DNA of 64,000 nucleotides from assembly GCA_037039685.1 (NCBI GenBank), contig JAWNGF010000001.1:3844001-3908000 (forward strand), in the 5' to 3' direction. Shown here piece after piece: positions 22,980 to 35,036 of this stretch. The notes under the pieces were generated by a model that was given only the letters and a program-made list of their open reading frames with translations, had not been told where the DNA came from and ran no database searches. Source of the stretch: Ceratobasidium sp. AG-K (lineage: Eukaryota > Basidiomycota > Agaricomycetes > Cantharellales > Ceratobasidiaceae). The position numbers and the translations under genes are program-made. Numbering within the stretch: position 1 is the stretch's first letter; each line of letters opens with the position of its first letter.

Positions 22980-25296
22980 GCCTCGGTACAGTACGACAAG
23001 TAACAGTAACTAACCCCCGCTCGCACGCGCCCTCGTACGTACGTCTCTATGGCTACTCACCCGCCCTTCCAAATTGGGTAATATGACCTTCTCCCACGCA
23101 ATCCCCAACCTTCCGCCCGTCCCGGCATGAATTCTGATCGGGTTTGACTCGCCCGATGGCTGCTATTCTTGCCATCGTGCGGCCGCGGACATGGCGTCCG
23201 AGCAAAAAGCACCTCGCGATTCGATCCGATGCTCCTATATGCGCCTCCGGTCAGCTGGACAATGCTGCGCTCATCCCAGAGTGGACGACATTATCTGCAA
23301 CGCCTGCGGAACTCGAGCCGGTACGCGTACGCATACATTTTCACTGCGTCATCATCCATCATCCAATTGTGCCACACCCAACGAGGCAGGAATAGGCCTA
23401 CTGCGCCGATCAGCCAGTATCCCCCCAGACATGTATTGTTGGAGAACACTCGGTCGTATTGTTAGGTAACCCGGCCGTATTGTTAGAGAAGCGGTCTGAT
23501 AGGAGTCCGATACACACATATGTCTATTTTTACGGAACGCGGAACGGATTCGTTCAAACTTTGCCACCAGCCGGACTCGGGCCGTGTCGCAAAAATATTC
23601 ATTTCGACACAGTTGTTACATAATAAAGATATTTCGAGGGTACGCTGGCCTCGAGGCCCGCTCGACCGCTTCTCGACCTGAGCGCACTACTTAAAATCGG
23701 ATCCGTCGGTCATACCCTGAAATCATTATAGGCAGTCCCCGACTCGCTGAAACGGCGCTGTCATCTGTCGGGGGACCCTGAAACGTTGTCAAATTCTAGA
23801 TTCTCGAATTGACGAGCGGCGGGCTGGGCTTGGATCGTACGACTCTAGACTGTCAAATGCTGTGCAAAGCCACCACCTGTCAAGATAAAGACACATAACG
23901 TGAACGATTTGAAGTGGCGAGACGCCGCCCGCCGAGCGCGGGTGGCCACGCGCCACCACAGTCAAATTCTAAAGGGGTAACCTCGGTGGCTGTACGCCTG
24001 CTGTTGGACTTTCCCGCGACGAGGGCTCAGCCGGAGCGGCATGCAAAGCCTGGGATACGTTGGTAGGCCGGCACACTGCCGACGTAGGCAGGAGCTTTTC
24101 TTGCCCTGCCAGTGTATTCCGGTATCGTCCTCGAAGTTCGGCATCGTCTGACCGTTACCGCCCACGATGGATCAGAACATATTGCTTTATCAGTCAATCA
24201 GCCATCGAGGATAAGCGCGTGCACGGGGTTTGAGTCGACCGGGCGCTGGAGACAAGGCTCGGTGAACAAGGAGGGCTGTGCATTCAGACTTCAGTGGCCG
24301 AGTTGGACGAACATGCGGTCGTTTTGGGCAAGTCAATGTACGTCGTGTCTTTGTTCGAGTCGGAGTGGATGGGCGCCTTGGGTGTTTCTGAGCATGTGGA
24401 TGTTCCTTGTCGATTGTTTCCCGTTCATGCTCGATTCGAACAATGTGTCCGATGCACGGCCAGTAAATTCTGACGCGCCGACAGGCCCGGGCGCGGATAT
24501 CATTGTGCATGAGACCGGGCCAACCAAGTGAGACGTGAGCGGGACTGTTCTCGATTGAGCACAATGAGGGAATATTAGCATGCACGAGCAAGAATGGATA
24601 GGCGTTATAAGGGTAGATGACCGTTGTGTATACACATGTTTGTCTGCTGTCCGGTGTCTTGAACTCGACTACATCCGGCCTCTATCGTATCGATCGGTCT
24701 TGCCCTGGGCTTTAGGCATCTCAACCCAGGCAGATGCAGATGACGGTACGGGATTATAGACTGGGACATAAATTAGCTCAATGTGGCCATTTCGGCCCAT
24801 CACCCGAGTGCGCCAAATGCGCGATCGTAGGCCAATTACGCTCGGCCAGTGAGACCAAGAACAAGACACAATGGTTCATCCTCGCCACGTATTCTCACGC
24901 AAGCCCCGCTGGCTCGTAATCTTGTCAAGGATCGAGCTCCTCCCCACGCCCACCTCCAATCGATACGGGGTCGCGACAGTTGGTTGTTCTATATATTGAC
25001 CAACAAGCAACTCGGCCGCTGATTCGACGCGAGAAACCTGCATTGCGCTGACTCGAGGTTCTCTGTCACGCTTTGTCAACAATTGACTGTATTTCGGGAC
25101 TTCTACGCCCCGAATCCAACTCGCTCCGCATTACCTCACCTCAACTTACCCGCTTGTGCGACCTATATAACTTGCAATTCGCTCGTCAGGTTGCTTCGAT
25201 TTTCACCTGCCCCCTTGCTTGCTCGTCCAGCTTGGTAAAGGCCTTTGTGCCTGGAGATATAATAAAACTTGAAGACCGAGCCATAGTAGCCGACCA
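22980..25296. other. Intergenic with a possible GATA-finger relic
   Basis: Most of this interval shows no gene. At 23240-23340 (plus) two frames contain pieces resembling a GATA-type zinc finger: IPEW in one frame and IICNACGTR in the next. 23600-25100 has no recognisable coding sequence. A TATA-like run at 25256-25266 precedes the gene starting at 25297. Confidence 0.35.
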
Positions 25297-26522
25297 ATGG
25301 CTTCTTTTACCATGACGCCCCTGGACGGACAACGTCCAAACAAACGATTTCGTCGATGTACTACGGGCGATCCGCCCAGCTCCAGGACTGACCTGACGCG
25401 TACTCGTCCAACGCGCTCTTTCTCAACATCGTCCTACCACTCACACGCCTCCCGACGCCACTCGTCTGCCACCACGGCCTGCTCCAACTCTCTCACGCAC
25501 TCGAGCTGCTCCCACTCCCATTCACGAACGCCGTCTCTCTCACACAGTCCGACATTCGCTTCTGCTTCCGCGTCACGTTCCCGCTCGGCAGCCGAAGCTC
25601 GTGCACTCGTGCTCGATCCGGCCTACACTGGCGTGGGACCAGCCCAGCCGCGGGTGTACGTAGACGAACTTGGTGTGGCGCACGACCCAGACTATCGCAT
25701 GTTTCCTGCGGTATCATCCTCTCCGCGGTCATGCAGCGGAGCCGGTGTTCGCCGGGGCAGTGTCTCAAGCGCCCGAGGACGACTTACTAGTTGGAGTGCT
25801 GGAGGCTGCGGCGAGAGTCCGTTTTCTGGGAGTCCGTTTGCGGGGTACGCCGATTTCGAGGTACATTATTCCAATTCGGCGAGTCGTGAAGTCGATTCGG
25901 ACGAAGACGAGGCAATGGAGATGGATCTGGACGAGGATGCGGATGCCGAGTCGATGATTGAATGGTCAAGGGTGCATGCTAGTGCTCGTCCGCTGGGGTA
26001 TGATGAAGGGAAGGCAGCAGAGGAGGACGATGGGTATGCTGAGTTTGCTGGAATGGAGTGGGACGAAAAGGAGTGGAGGAGAGAAGAGGTACTTTCGCTC
26101 GACAGGCATTCCCTGCCGGCATCGACCAGTACCGAGGTCAAACAGTCTCCTCCTCCAACAGCTTCCATCATGGTGCCTTCAGCCTCGAAAGCCTCCTTGC
26201 CCAGAGCCCATCCAAAAACTACCACCACCAAGATACGAATCAAGCACAAGTCCCACTCCAGGGCAGGAAGCGTTTCCTCTGCACGGGGATATGTACCTGC
26301 CAAGCGATCCTATGATGAGAGCATACAAGATGAATGGGCGTAAGTGTGATTATTTCTTACTCGTTAGCCAGTACTCATTCCCAGTTTTATAGACCATCAT
26401 GCGGATATTCTGTCCGACGTCATTGGCAATCCTTCACGCTCCGAATTCGGTTCACGGTGTTTCGCTGGCGCCGGCGACTGCGCCTTGCTTTTGCAGGCAC
26501 CAGTGGAGACCAGCGGGCCTAG
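25297..26522 (+). CDS. Uncharacterised DPAY/PSCGY family protein, copy 3 (divergent)
   Basis: Exons 25297-26339 and 26393-26522 give 390 residues. It is longer than copies 1 and 2 because of a Ser/His-rich N-terminus (residues about 30-95) but retains the diagnostic blocks in order: ALVLDPAYTG, RVYVDELGVAHDPDYRMFP, a strongly acidic run (SDEDEAMEMDLDEDADAES), EWDEKEWRREE, a Ser/Lys-rich basic region, and a second exon beginning PSCGYSVRRHW with an Arg-rich tail. The intron (53 nt) sits at the same phase-2 position just before PSCGY. An in-frame ATG at 25312 is an alternative start. This divergent copy shows which residues the family preserves. Function unknown. Confidence 0.85.
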
Positions 26523-28241
26523 AGATCGCGCCACGCGCTCTGGATCTGAGCTTGTCGGTGCTCACGTAATCCTATTGACGGACATTCCGCCATTGTCGTC
26601 ATCCGACCAAACCAAATCTATGTGCGTTATCCTCGACGTCATACTCCCGTATCATAGGGTGGTCCTTCGTCATGCCTGTTTCTGAGTGCGCTTTCCTCCT
26701 CTGCTTTTCTCTTCGTTCTGCTATGGGTCGTCTGACCTGTTTATACCCATCTGTATCACTTGTTCCGGATCTCTCCCGTCTTCCTGTTGAGTTTGCTATG
26801 TGCATATGTATCTTTATGTGGTGCTCAGATGAGTTACATTCTTTGTTATCAATGTGTCTCTGTATGATTTGAGATTGGCCAAATTGGTCTGTATGAGTTT
26901 ATTGAAATGTCAACGGAACAAACTATGTGCGATAAATCATGTGACTTGTCCAGTATCCACTCGCACTCAATTGCATTCTATTAGCCTTCCTTATTTTAAC
27001 CTTGTGTTCGACTGGAGGTGGTTAGAACAAGTTATCTGAGTTGTATTCGGGATAATGAAACACTCATATTTTTGAACCATTTTTATCCTCGTTCAGCTTG
27101 AATAGCTGGGTTAGGCAACACAAACATACTTTGTAGTAGGGCGAAGTCGTACCGGTCGTGTGGAGTCATTTACTTCTGCGCACTAACCACGCTCGGGTTA
27201 CAAAAAACGCTGGTTGAGCGGCAAGGTTGACTATTTCAATATGAGGTGCTTGAAGTCTACTACGAAACAACGTTATCATGCAAGGTCCTACCATTTGAAT
27301 TGAAGTGGGTGGGTAGTCTTGATATGATAGGGAGGACGGCTCTGATATTTCTAGCTTCGCTTCATCATTGATTGGAAGGTCGCAGCTTCCATCGTACGTC
27401 TTGGTCAGGACCAACAGCGACCAGGATGAGTCGTAGAACTAGATGATATGAATACACACTCCAACGTTCTGGCTTTGCGTTGAACTGTAACTTACAAACG
27501 AAATATATCCACACCACTTTGAGTCATGAAACGAGCGCTGACGATCTCGTATAGGGCTCACGCTCGCTAAGACTGCTCGTGTCGATGAACCACGGACGAA
27601 TACCCTGTTGTAGCTGAGTCGCAGTCTACCGACGCCACCCACTCAACAACCTGTTGTTCATTTCGGGGGCGAGACGGCAGACAGTATACAGTGTACCAGT
27701 TTGAGAGTGGTCGACAAAGCAGGTTACTCGAGGTTTTTGGTATGGCCACGGTTCGGAGCGGGCTTCGTACTACGATATAGAAGCAAACTCTCGGGGACGA
27801 TCCCAACGAACTCGGAATAGGAGCTTGCCTACTAACTAGTTGAAATGGATGTTGGCTCCGGCTCAAAGCTCTTTGATAGGGCGCATAATTTGCCCGCAAT
27901 ACCAAATATATCAACCAGTATGAACTCGTTCTGAAGATGGGTTCGATGATAGGAGCTGCTTTGGTACGCTGGCTCCGTTCAATCCTGTGCATCACCGCCT
28001 TGACACGAATGTTTGCAATAAAGTAATCTGAGAGTAGGTGGGCATCAGTATATACGCACTTGCTCGGACAGCAGAGTTTTCCTCACCGACATGACTCGCA
28101 ACAGTTGCACCCCATCAAATTTCGACTCAATTACACCACTTAGCGCAGCCCGTGGGACCTGGTCATAGAACGGCAAACAGGTTATAGCCATATGGTACGT
28201 TATCAAAAAGTTGTTATATTGGGGTGTAAGCATAGAAACCC
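26523..28241. other. Intergenic, weak coding fragments on the minus strand
   Basis: Around 27430-27165 (minus) a frame with SLLVLTKTYDGSCDLPIN and ISEPSSLSYQDYPPTSIQM is followed by a plausible GTAGGA...ATAG intron and LAAQPAFFVTRAWL. Frames at 27570-28000 are also open but unrecognisable. A decayed gene is possible; I assign no function. Confidence 0.3.
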
Positions 28242-30097
28242 CTATCCTGAGAGCCCAATGGATTGGGGGAAACGGAATACATTTTTCGGATCGTACTTGC
28301 GCTTGATAGATACCAAGCGAGGGTAGTGTGCATCATAGTACTGTTGCTTCCACTGAGCCGGGGTGAGGGTGGGATCTACATAGTTAGCATCTGGGCCGCC
28401 TTGAGTTAGCTTTGGCACACAGCAGATTCAAAAAGACGCATACAAGCTGCTTTAGGGTTTGGCTCAACTGCTGTGAGCAAATTGTTCAAGAACGAGATGC
28501 TGCCAGCGGGTAGTGGATCGGTGCCTACGGTGGCTAGCTGGAAAGAGATGGCTGCGTCGCGATGCGCAAATGATGTAGCGTCCGGTGGTTGCTTGGCCAC
28601 ACCTCCCCCATATCCTGCGTTCAATAATCAGCGATGACAAAAAGCAATTCCAAAGCGACCTACGATCAACTTCAATGTACCAGAGATAGTTGGTATTCAA
28701 GCCCTCCTTTGCAATATAATCAAACAAGTTCTCCCATTGAGTGGATGTAACCGCTGACTTAAAAAATATTGACTTGGCGAAAAGTTTGAAGAGGCCTGAG
28801 GCTGTTCAGCCGAAAGTGGGCCACTAAGGGCCACTAGCCCGCCATACCAGTTGTGGGTCTCGGACGTAAAGTTGTCCGGCTTGAGGGTATTGTCCCAGCT
28901 GGACGAGAGTGCATCGAAATCAGTTTTTGTTCCATAGTAAGTACCACGATACTGTTCATCGATGTTCAAGTCAATATGCGTCGTTATCGCGTTCAATAAG
29001 TAATTTCACCTGCAAGTACAAGTTTCCGCCAAAGCCTCCAATAGTACAAATTACCGAGAGGTTATCCGGGGCTGAAAACGCAATAGCTTGCCACTTTTCC
29101 ATATGATCCTGAGCTACTGTGGGAGTCAAAGTCCCTAAGGCGTAATCGAGCTTGTACGAGATGACGCTAGGGGGTGCCGCCAGTGTTGCAAACGTCCATC
29201 GGGTGACTATACCGTACGATGCACCAGTCCCCCGCGCAAAGCCCAACATAGCTCCGAATTCTTTTTGGCCGAGGCAGCGGTCAGGGTGCCATCTGCGAGT
29301 ACGACCTCGGCCTCGGTGACATAGTCGTGGAGTGGTCCAGCGACTCGAGAAAAGGGTCCGAATCCTCCAAACGAAGTGTGCCCCTTGGGACCGGTTAGTC
29401 ACAAGGTACTTAGGACGAGATGCTCTACTTACCCCTATGCCGACCTATAATTTTACCAGTTCGAGTTAGATAGCGGTGTATAACGCGTTGGTAACTTGGC
29501 ACGCACATATGGACACGCTCCGTGTGGCAAAGCTCGCTGCCCGTTGTCCCAAAGTTTCTGAGCAACTTCGCCCAACCGATTTCCTGTTTGAATTTTGGCG
29601 GTTCCCGAAGCGTCAAGTGTAACGCTTTCAACTTTGACACGTCAATCACAATCGAGCCATTGCGTCCTCCCACCTAATAGAGTGCATTGATCAGCCATAT
29701 TCACAACGAGACCTTTTTTGAGAAGCGCACATGCCCCGTACGAGGCATACGAATGACCGCCTGAGCGGCCGACAACCGCAGCGCCATACTTTGCGGCACA
29801 TTTGACGAATTTCTGTACGTCCTGGGGGGTGTCGCTATAGACTTCTTAAAAACGGCTCTTCTGCCCGAAATAATCAAGAGCTTGCGGATATACGATCGCA
29901 GCTGGCCAGTAAGTCAACCTTGAATTGATGTTCGCAAGTCTAGAGGTATTGTAACCCGCGCGATTCGGGGTGAGTATGGTATCATTCGAACCGCTTCTAT
30001 CCAAACATGATGTGAATGCGTCGCGTTGGTCGATGTCTACAACGCTAAGTGAGGCGACTGCGAGGGCCTTGAGGAGAAAAGTGGTGGAAGTCCACAT
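28242..30097 (-). pseudogene. FAD-linked oxidase pseudogene (berberine-bridge-enzyme type)
   Basis: Intact members are secreted flavoenzymes with FAD linked covalently to a His. Visible on the minus strand: a signal-like start (MWTSTTFLLKALAVASL), FVKCAAKYGAAVVGRSGGHSY with the FAD-linking His, GGRNGSIVIDVSKL, GHTSFGGFG, EAEVVLADGTLT, GASYGIVTRWTFAT, and the C-terminal BBE motif ([20 protein letters not shown] then [15 protein letters not shown]), ending at TAG 28242. At least three frame breaks occur: a stop after DYFGQ near 29850, a one-base slip in a G5 run at 29229-29233, and a shift near 28785. Introns at the 3' end are still well formed, so decay is recent. Confidence 0.8.
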
Positions 30098-31321
30098 CTC
30101 GGGGTAGTCGGGTCAAAGGGTATGCAAGACCACGTCGATTTATAGAGCTACCCCCATCACGCCGCATATATGAGCGCCATGTGTATCAGGTTCCAAGTTT
30201 AATTGGGCAGAAGGTCCGATTATGTTTGGCCACCGTCTTATAGCCAGGTGCGTGTTTGGTCCTTGTAGTGCGGTGTGTGGAGTTCGAGAGGAAGGCTGAT
30301 CAGTTGTTTGTTCCATGCAGTCATGACATCACGACAAAGCATTGGCAATGGATATCCTCACCCATAACAGTTACATTTTCTCGAAGTCTGCGTCCCGACC
30401 CCCTCGGTATCAACTCTAAGTGTGGGAACGGCGGCGAGACCAACTCATTCTAAAGTCCACGAGGTATCATCGCAACCCTGCAGATAGTCGGTTGGGGAGG
30501 ATTATCTTATACTAGGAATGGCGTTGACGATTTAGGTTCTCCACAAAGGAGTCCAGTGCGTGACCGCATCGATGACATTGGCAGATCGGCGTACATTTAG
30601 GTTTCGCATCTCCTGTCGCGGTTTTCGGCGAGCTCCAATTTTAATAGTAAGCCATCAAAAAAACTATATTTGTCCACAACATGGCAACATTGCGGGGTTT
30701 ATAGGGCTCGCAGTAGGAGAAAATCTACGGACCACTCGTTTGAGTAGCAAATAAACACCCCAACTCAGAAGTTTGATTGCGGCGTACGCATATTGTAATG
30801 GGACCTAGCTCTAAGAGCGCTTGGTCATGGTCAGCTAAGGAGTGCCGACCGTCTTATAATGCTTCTGCAGCTCGTCAAGCCATTATATGTGAGCATGGTT
30901 GATCTCGTTGGTACAGTTCCTATGGCCGGTTGAGGTGGCAAATCACGGGTAGCTCGTTTCGTGGACAAGGCCAAATAACACAGGGTGGAGTGGGAAATCG
31001 AGCACCAAAACAATGCTGACGGGGGCAACAGGCAGTCAGCCTCAGATCTCTAGATCTACGATCCGAATAAGGTACTTAGAGGGTCATGTTTGGGAGTCCA
31101 TACTCAACACTCTGATTCTGCTGGTATAGCCACTTCCTTTTTCACTGTATGCGTCGTTACGTTACTGACACATAGATTCCGCAGATGCTTATGTAATGCC
31201 GCCCCTTGAAGCCAAGTGGCAACTGTTATAAGCGAGCCACACAGCGTGTTTGCTCCCCAGTTCCCTCACCGCGCATAATTCGTCTCATCGCTTAACCTAG
31301 CTTAATAATCTACTTCTAACA
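30098..31321. other. Intergenic, nothing recognised
   Basis: No frame carries a domain or plausible splice structure. The right end must hold the promoter of the CCCH-finger pseudogene on the plus strand. Confidence 0.4.
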
Positions 31322-32196
31322 ATGTCATCTGCACAATTACAGGGTCGAAACATCTATCCACTGCCGCTACCTTGTCATCAATTCAAGGAAAAAGGGACCT
31401 ACTCATATGGTGTCAAATGCAAGTTCTCACATGTAGAACCGGACAGCATTATTGTAAGCTTATTATCGGTAGTGTAGACCGCTGTTGAAATCTATATGTT
31501 GTGTTTATAGGACTCCGTACCCACCGTAAATCCACCTACTTTAAAATCTAAGCCTAGACGGGGACGCAAAAATCCATCGAAACCGCTCGAGCAAGCAGAT
31601 CCACGGTTCCATATCAAAGCGGTGTTTGCTCAGTACCCACAATTCAACTACCAGAGCTCCGAGCCTGTCATGGACGAGTTTTACCGCATGTGCGATACGT
31701 TCTGCTGGAGTAGAATGGGCAAGGAACGCTAGGAAGCACGGGACAAACTAAAAGATGCCTTAGCGAAACAATTCAACGATATTTATGGGACAGATGTGAA
31801 CGACCTTGCTTCTTGGCAGAAGTTATGTAGCGTTCTCAATCTACCCGATATACCTAAAGAGCTCGATGCTTGTCGGAAGGTAAGAATGCCCAGCATCCAC
31901 ACTTGCAACCATTTACGGAGTATTTCTTGTTAATATTGTTGTAGCTCGTCAAGTCAATGTATGTCAATATGATCGACCTCGTGGACACTCCAGTCACTCA
32001 AATACCTGTGGAACATTTTGAGAGTGAAGTAGCCCTCAGCAGATACACAAAAGCAGCTGGGAAGATCTTTCCTCGAGATAGCGTTCATGCTGGTGATCTT
32101 TTGATGTATTTGTTGCGCCATATCATAACTCCAGGACCTGGAAAATATTCTCCTCGTAGGAGAGTCAGGGTGGCGAGCCCCTCTGCGGAGAGCTAG
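31322..32196 (+). pseudogene. CCCH zinc-finger protein with premature stop
   Basis: Exons 31322-31453, 31511-31879 and 31945-32196 join in frame to 250 codons. The N-terminus has a CCCH-like finger (PCHQFKEKG, then YGVKCKFSHVE) in which the second Cys position is Tyr (TAC), one base from TGC. The body (HIKAVFAQYPQFNYQ, DEFYRMCDTFCW, EARDKLKDALAKQFNDIYGT, DLASWQKLCSVLNLPDIPKEL, then VNMIDLVD and LLMYLLRHI) resembles an Agaricomycete family of finger-bearing proteins of unknown role. An in-frame TAG at 31730-31732 interrupts it at codon 118, within a Lys/Glu-rich stretch. Splice sites are all canonical. Either a young pseudogene or a sequence error. Confidence 0.65.
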
Positions 32197-32503
32197 GGTA
32201 CTTTGATTTCACTTGTTGCATCCGTTTAGTCATGTAGCAGTGATAGAGCAGCTAGAGTCGTGGAAATGTTTAGCTGTAATTTAGACTACTTCAGTAGCTT
32301 GGATCGGCTGTTTACTATACTAAAATACGATGTTAGTCTTGAAGAAAATCTGGTTCCAGCCGCTGATCCTTGGCACTCTATAGGAGCATAGTTCAAGCTT
32401 GTGGCCAAATCAAATTATTAATCATGAGTTTGGCGCTAGCTCACACCCGGATTTAGCCTGACATGGATGACGTCATCCAGTCAGAGCCTGGACGTGCGCG
32501 ACG

Positions 32504-33455
32504 ATGACTGGCGAACCTGTGCTTTCGGTTAAAGATTTGAGCGTTCCCAAAGGGAAAAACGACTTTATCTTCCAGGGGGTCTCGTTTGATGTTCATGAAG
32601 GCGACGTTCTAGTTCTTCAGGGAAGGAGTGGAGGGGGGTGAGTGTTTCAAACCGACTGCTACCATTCAGTCCACTCACGCTGGGGCATAGGAAAACCACG
32701 ATTATGAAGGCGTTGGCGCACTTGAACGTATATGACGGGGAAGTCTTGCTTCATGGAAAGTACGTGCACTCGACTTTACTCAACCTTGCTTCAGCCAGAC
32801 TAACCGCCCGCAAGGCCCCCATCGCACTACTCTATTCCCACGTACCGTACACGTGTACTCTACGTGCCGCAGCGTCCATCCCTCCTACCGGCAACTCCAC
32901 GATTCTTTCTCTCGACAATAAACTCGTTCAACTCGCGTTCGGTCCATAAGAGCGAGGCGACACATTCCGAACATGGCGTTGCCGATCCACAGCATTTTGT
33001 CGATGACGACCAAACCCAGCTGGGATCGGACCCTCATGACCCTTTCCAGATTGCGAAATATTGGGGACTTGAAGATAACGTATGGGATCGGGAGTGGGCG
33101 ACGTTGAGTGGAGGGGAGGCGCAACGAGTATTAATGGCAATCGCAGCCGGTTTGCGGGGAACTGAGGTTTTGCTCCTGGATGGTACGCATCATCTGGGTC
33201 TACTTCTTTTTATGCCAAACAACTTACACGCTTATTACAGAACCTACCTCCGCGTTGGATAGCGAAACAAGCGCATTAGTTGAGAAGACTTTGACGGGGC
33301 TGCCTAAGAGGGGATCCTCGATCAAGGCCATTGTGTGGATCACACACTCGCATGACCAAGGCGAGCGCGTCGGAACCCGGTGGTTGAATCTTTCCGGTCA
33401 CGGGTTGGAAGAAAGTGATAGTAGTGCGTACCATCACCAGAATGGTTCAGTTTGA
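32504..33455 (+). CDS. ABC-type ATPase, single nucleotide-binding domain
   Basis: Four exons (32504-32637, 32691-32759, 32815-33182, 33241-33455) give 261 residues, the size of a lone ABC ATP-binding subunit. Motifs in order: Walker A GRSGGGKTT (split by intron 1), Q-loop VPQRPSLLP, signature LSGGEAQRV, Walker B EVLLLDEPTSALD (split by intron 3) and H-loop WITHSHDQ. No membrane segments are encoded, so a separate permease would be needed; none is adjacent. Organisation is closest in my judgement to the YbbL/FetA-type metal- or nucleotide-sugar-linked ATPases, which is inference. The linker after the Q-loop is longer than in bacterial homologues. All motifs are intact. Confidence 0.85.
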
Positions 33456-33673
33456 GTATTGCTGGGCACCCCGCTCTCTGTATATACTGGTTACTGATTG
33501 GGAACTAATCTTGTTAACTCGGAGTGGTGTGTGTGAAGTACATTTAGATACAGATAGCTCAGGTTTCAGATGATGAATTATACATGCCTAATAAACTGGG
33601 CCTCTAAATACGTACATAACGGAGTAAGTCGCCGTCACAATGTTTTAGTCTTGAACAGCGGTGAGCCAATCAT

Positions 33674-35036
33674 CTACATGGGAATCGACGGGGGTTGCTG
33701 TTGGGCCATCATATCTTCCGGCATGGCGCTAGACTCTAGCATAATGCCAACGCCGACTTTGGATTGGTTCTACGGTGGGCGAGTTAGCGGATGTTATATA
33801 GGTTTGGATATACTGCTCACCTTGACATGGTCAATCTCACCACCAACCAAGAAGGCAAAGGTAGGAGCAAACCGCTGCTCTAACAGCGCCGCTACCTTGC
33901 CGGTAGAATCAACTTGCGCTCTCATGGTAGCCATCCTCAAATCCCACTTGGCACCGACGGTCGCAATGGCATCCCTCCTCCCAGGGGCAATGATCATCTG
34001 AAGGTCCGCGCCGACGTCCACCTTCTCGCTCAAACGTTGCCAGTAGGTAGCTTGAAGGATACCAGGTGCCTGTAGGTGGGCGGTAGCGATCCATTTGCCG
34101 GTGTCTAGTGAACCAGGGGCGACTGCTCCAGCGGTAGAGACGGCGGGAGTAGGCGAGGGAGGCGATGTCCAACGGAGGAGGTAGGATGTCATGCTTTCAG
34201 CCATCCCGGGTCCAACCCGTTGATGCACAGTCTCGAATCCGAGCGTAAGGCGGGGAGTAACTGATTGGAGATACGAGCCGACGTAGATACCAGTCCCGTC
34301 GAGCGGGGAAGGGTTGATCGCCTTGAAGTTCACAGAGAAGTCTTGGCCCTGGTAGTCTTGCTCGAGCTGGAGCATCGATTGCGCGTTGGGATTATTGGCA
34401 ATCTATCATTGGGCTTGACTTAGCATCAATTTGGGGGAAACTCGAAATTAATTTACCTGCATTTGAGCTTTGGTGATATTATTCGATGACCAGCCTCGGT
34501 TTAAACGGCCAGTCACGTTTCCGTCATGGTCTGTTCCTCCTTGCATAAAGAGCTTATCGACCAGGATTAGTGAGATGGGAAAACTTTTGGTGCTCAACTT
34601 ACATCACCATCAGCGAACACCGCACCGAAGTTGTAGGTTGCTGGGTTTGTATAAGATGCGAGGTTGAAGGAGTGTGTGACTTGGAAAGCGGGGTTAAACG
34701 ACAGGCCTTGGAGAGGTCTGCTCGTGCGCCATCGAAGAGGTGATTGGTTGCATGGGTCACTAAGATCAAAATCTGTTGAGTATCTTCCATCTTCACGAGA
34801 TAAGCATTATATCTACACTCACTTTTAACTTCCTTTTGCATGTTCTCCGTGGTTCCGGGATTCGTAAGTCCAAGGCCCGCTTTCCATGTCGAGAACCGAC
34901 CATAGGAGTTGACGAACGGAGATGCTGCGGCGGCGAACGCAGCAAGAGGGCTGGACGTGACTATTGTCTCGGGAGGAGCGGGTGCCGATGCCATAGGTGA
35001 GGCTTTCTCCGTGTGCTGGGCAGGGAACGACGCCAT
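33674..35036 (-). CDS. TOM40: Mitochondrial import receptor Tom40, with one-base frameshift in the sequence
   Basis: Tom40 is the beta-barrel pore of the outer-membrane TOM complex. Five exons on the minus strand: 35036-34823, 34759-34603, 34552-34457, 34402-33821, 33769-33674, about 381 residues. Blocks: NPGTTENMQKEVK, FDGARADLSK, LSFNPAFQVTHSFNLASYT, YNFGAVFADGD, LFMQGGTDHDGNVTGRLNRGW, QGQDFSVNFKAINPSP, SVTPRLTLGFE, and the C-terminal SKVGVGIMLES. Exon 2 is one base short: after GARADLSK the reading must shift near 34705 to continue as LSFNPAFQ, and the phases of all flanking exons require that missing base (a GG where GGG is expected). As TOM40 is essential and the rest is pristine, a sequencing or assembly indel is more likely than a real lesion. 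Confidence 0.9.

Noticed and set aside
24200..24240. tRNA-like B-box word GGGTTTGAGTCGACC
   Set aside because: No A-box at the right distance and no cloverleaf arms could be drawn.
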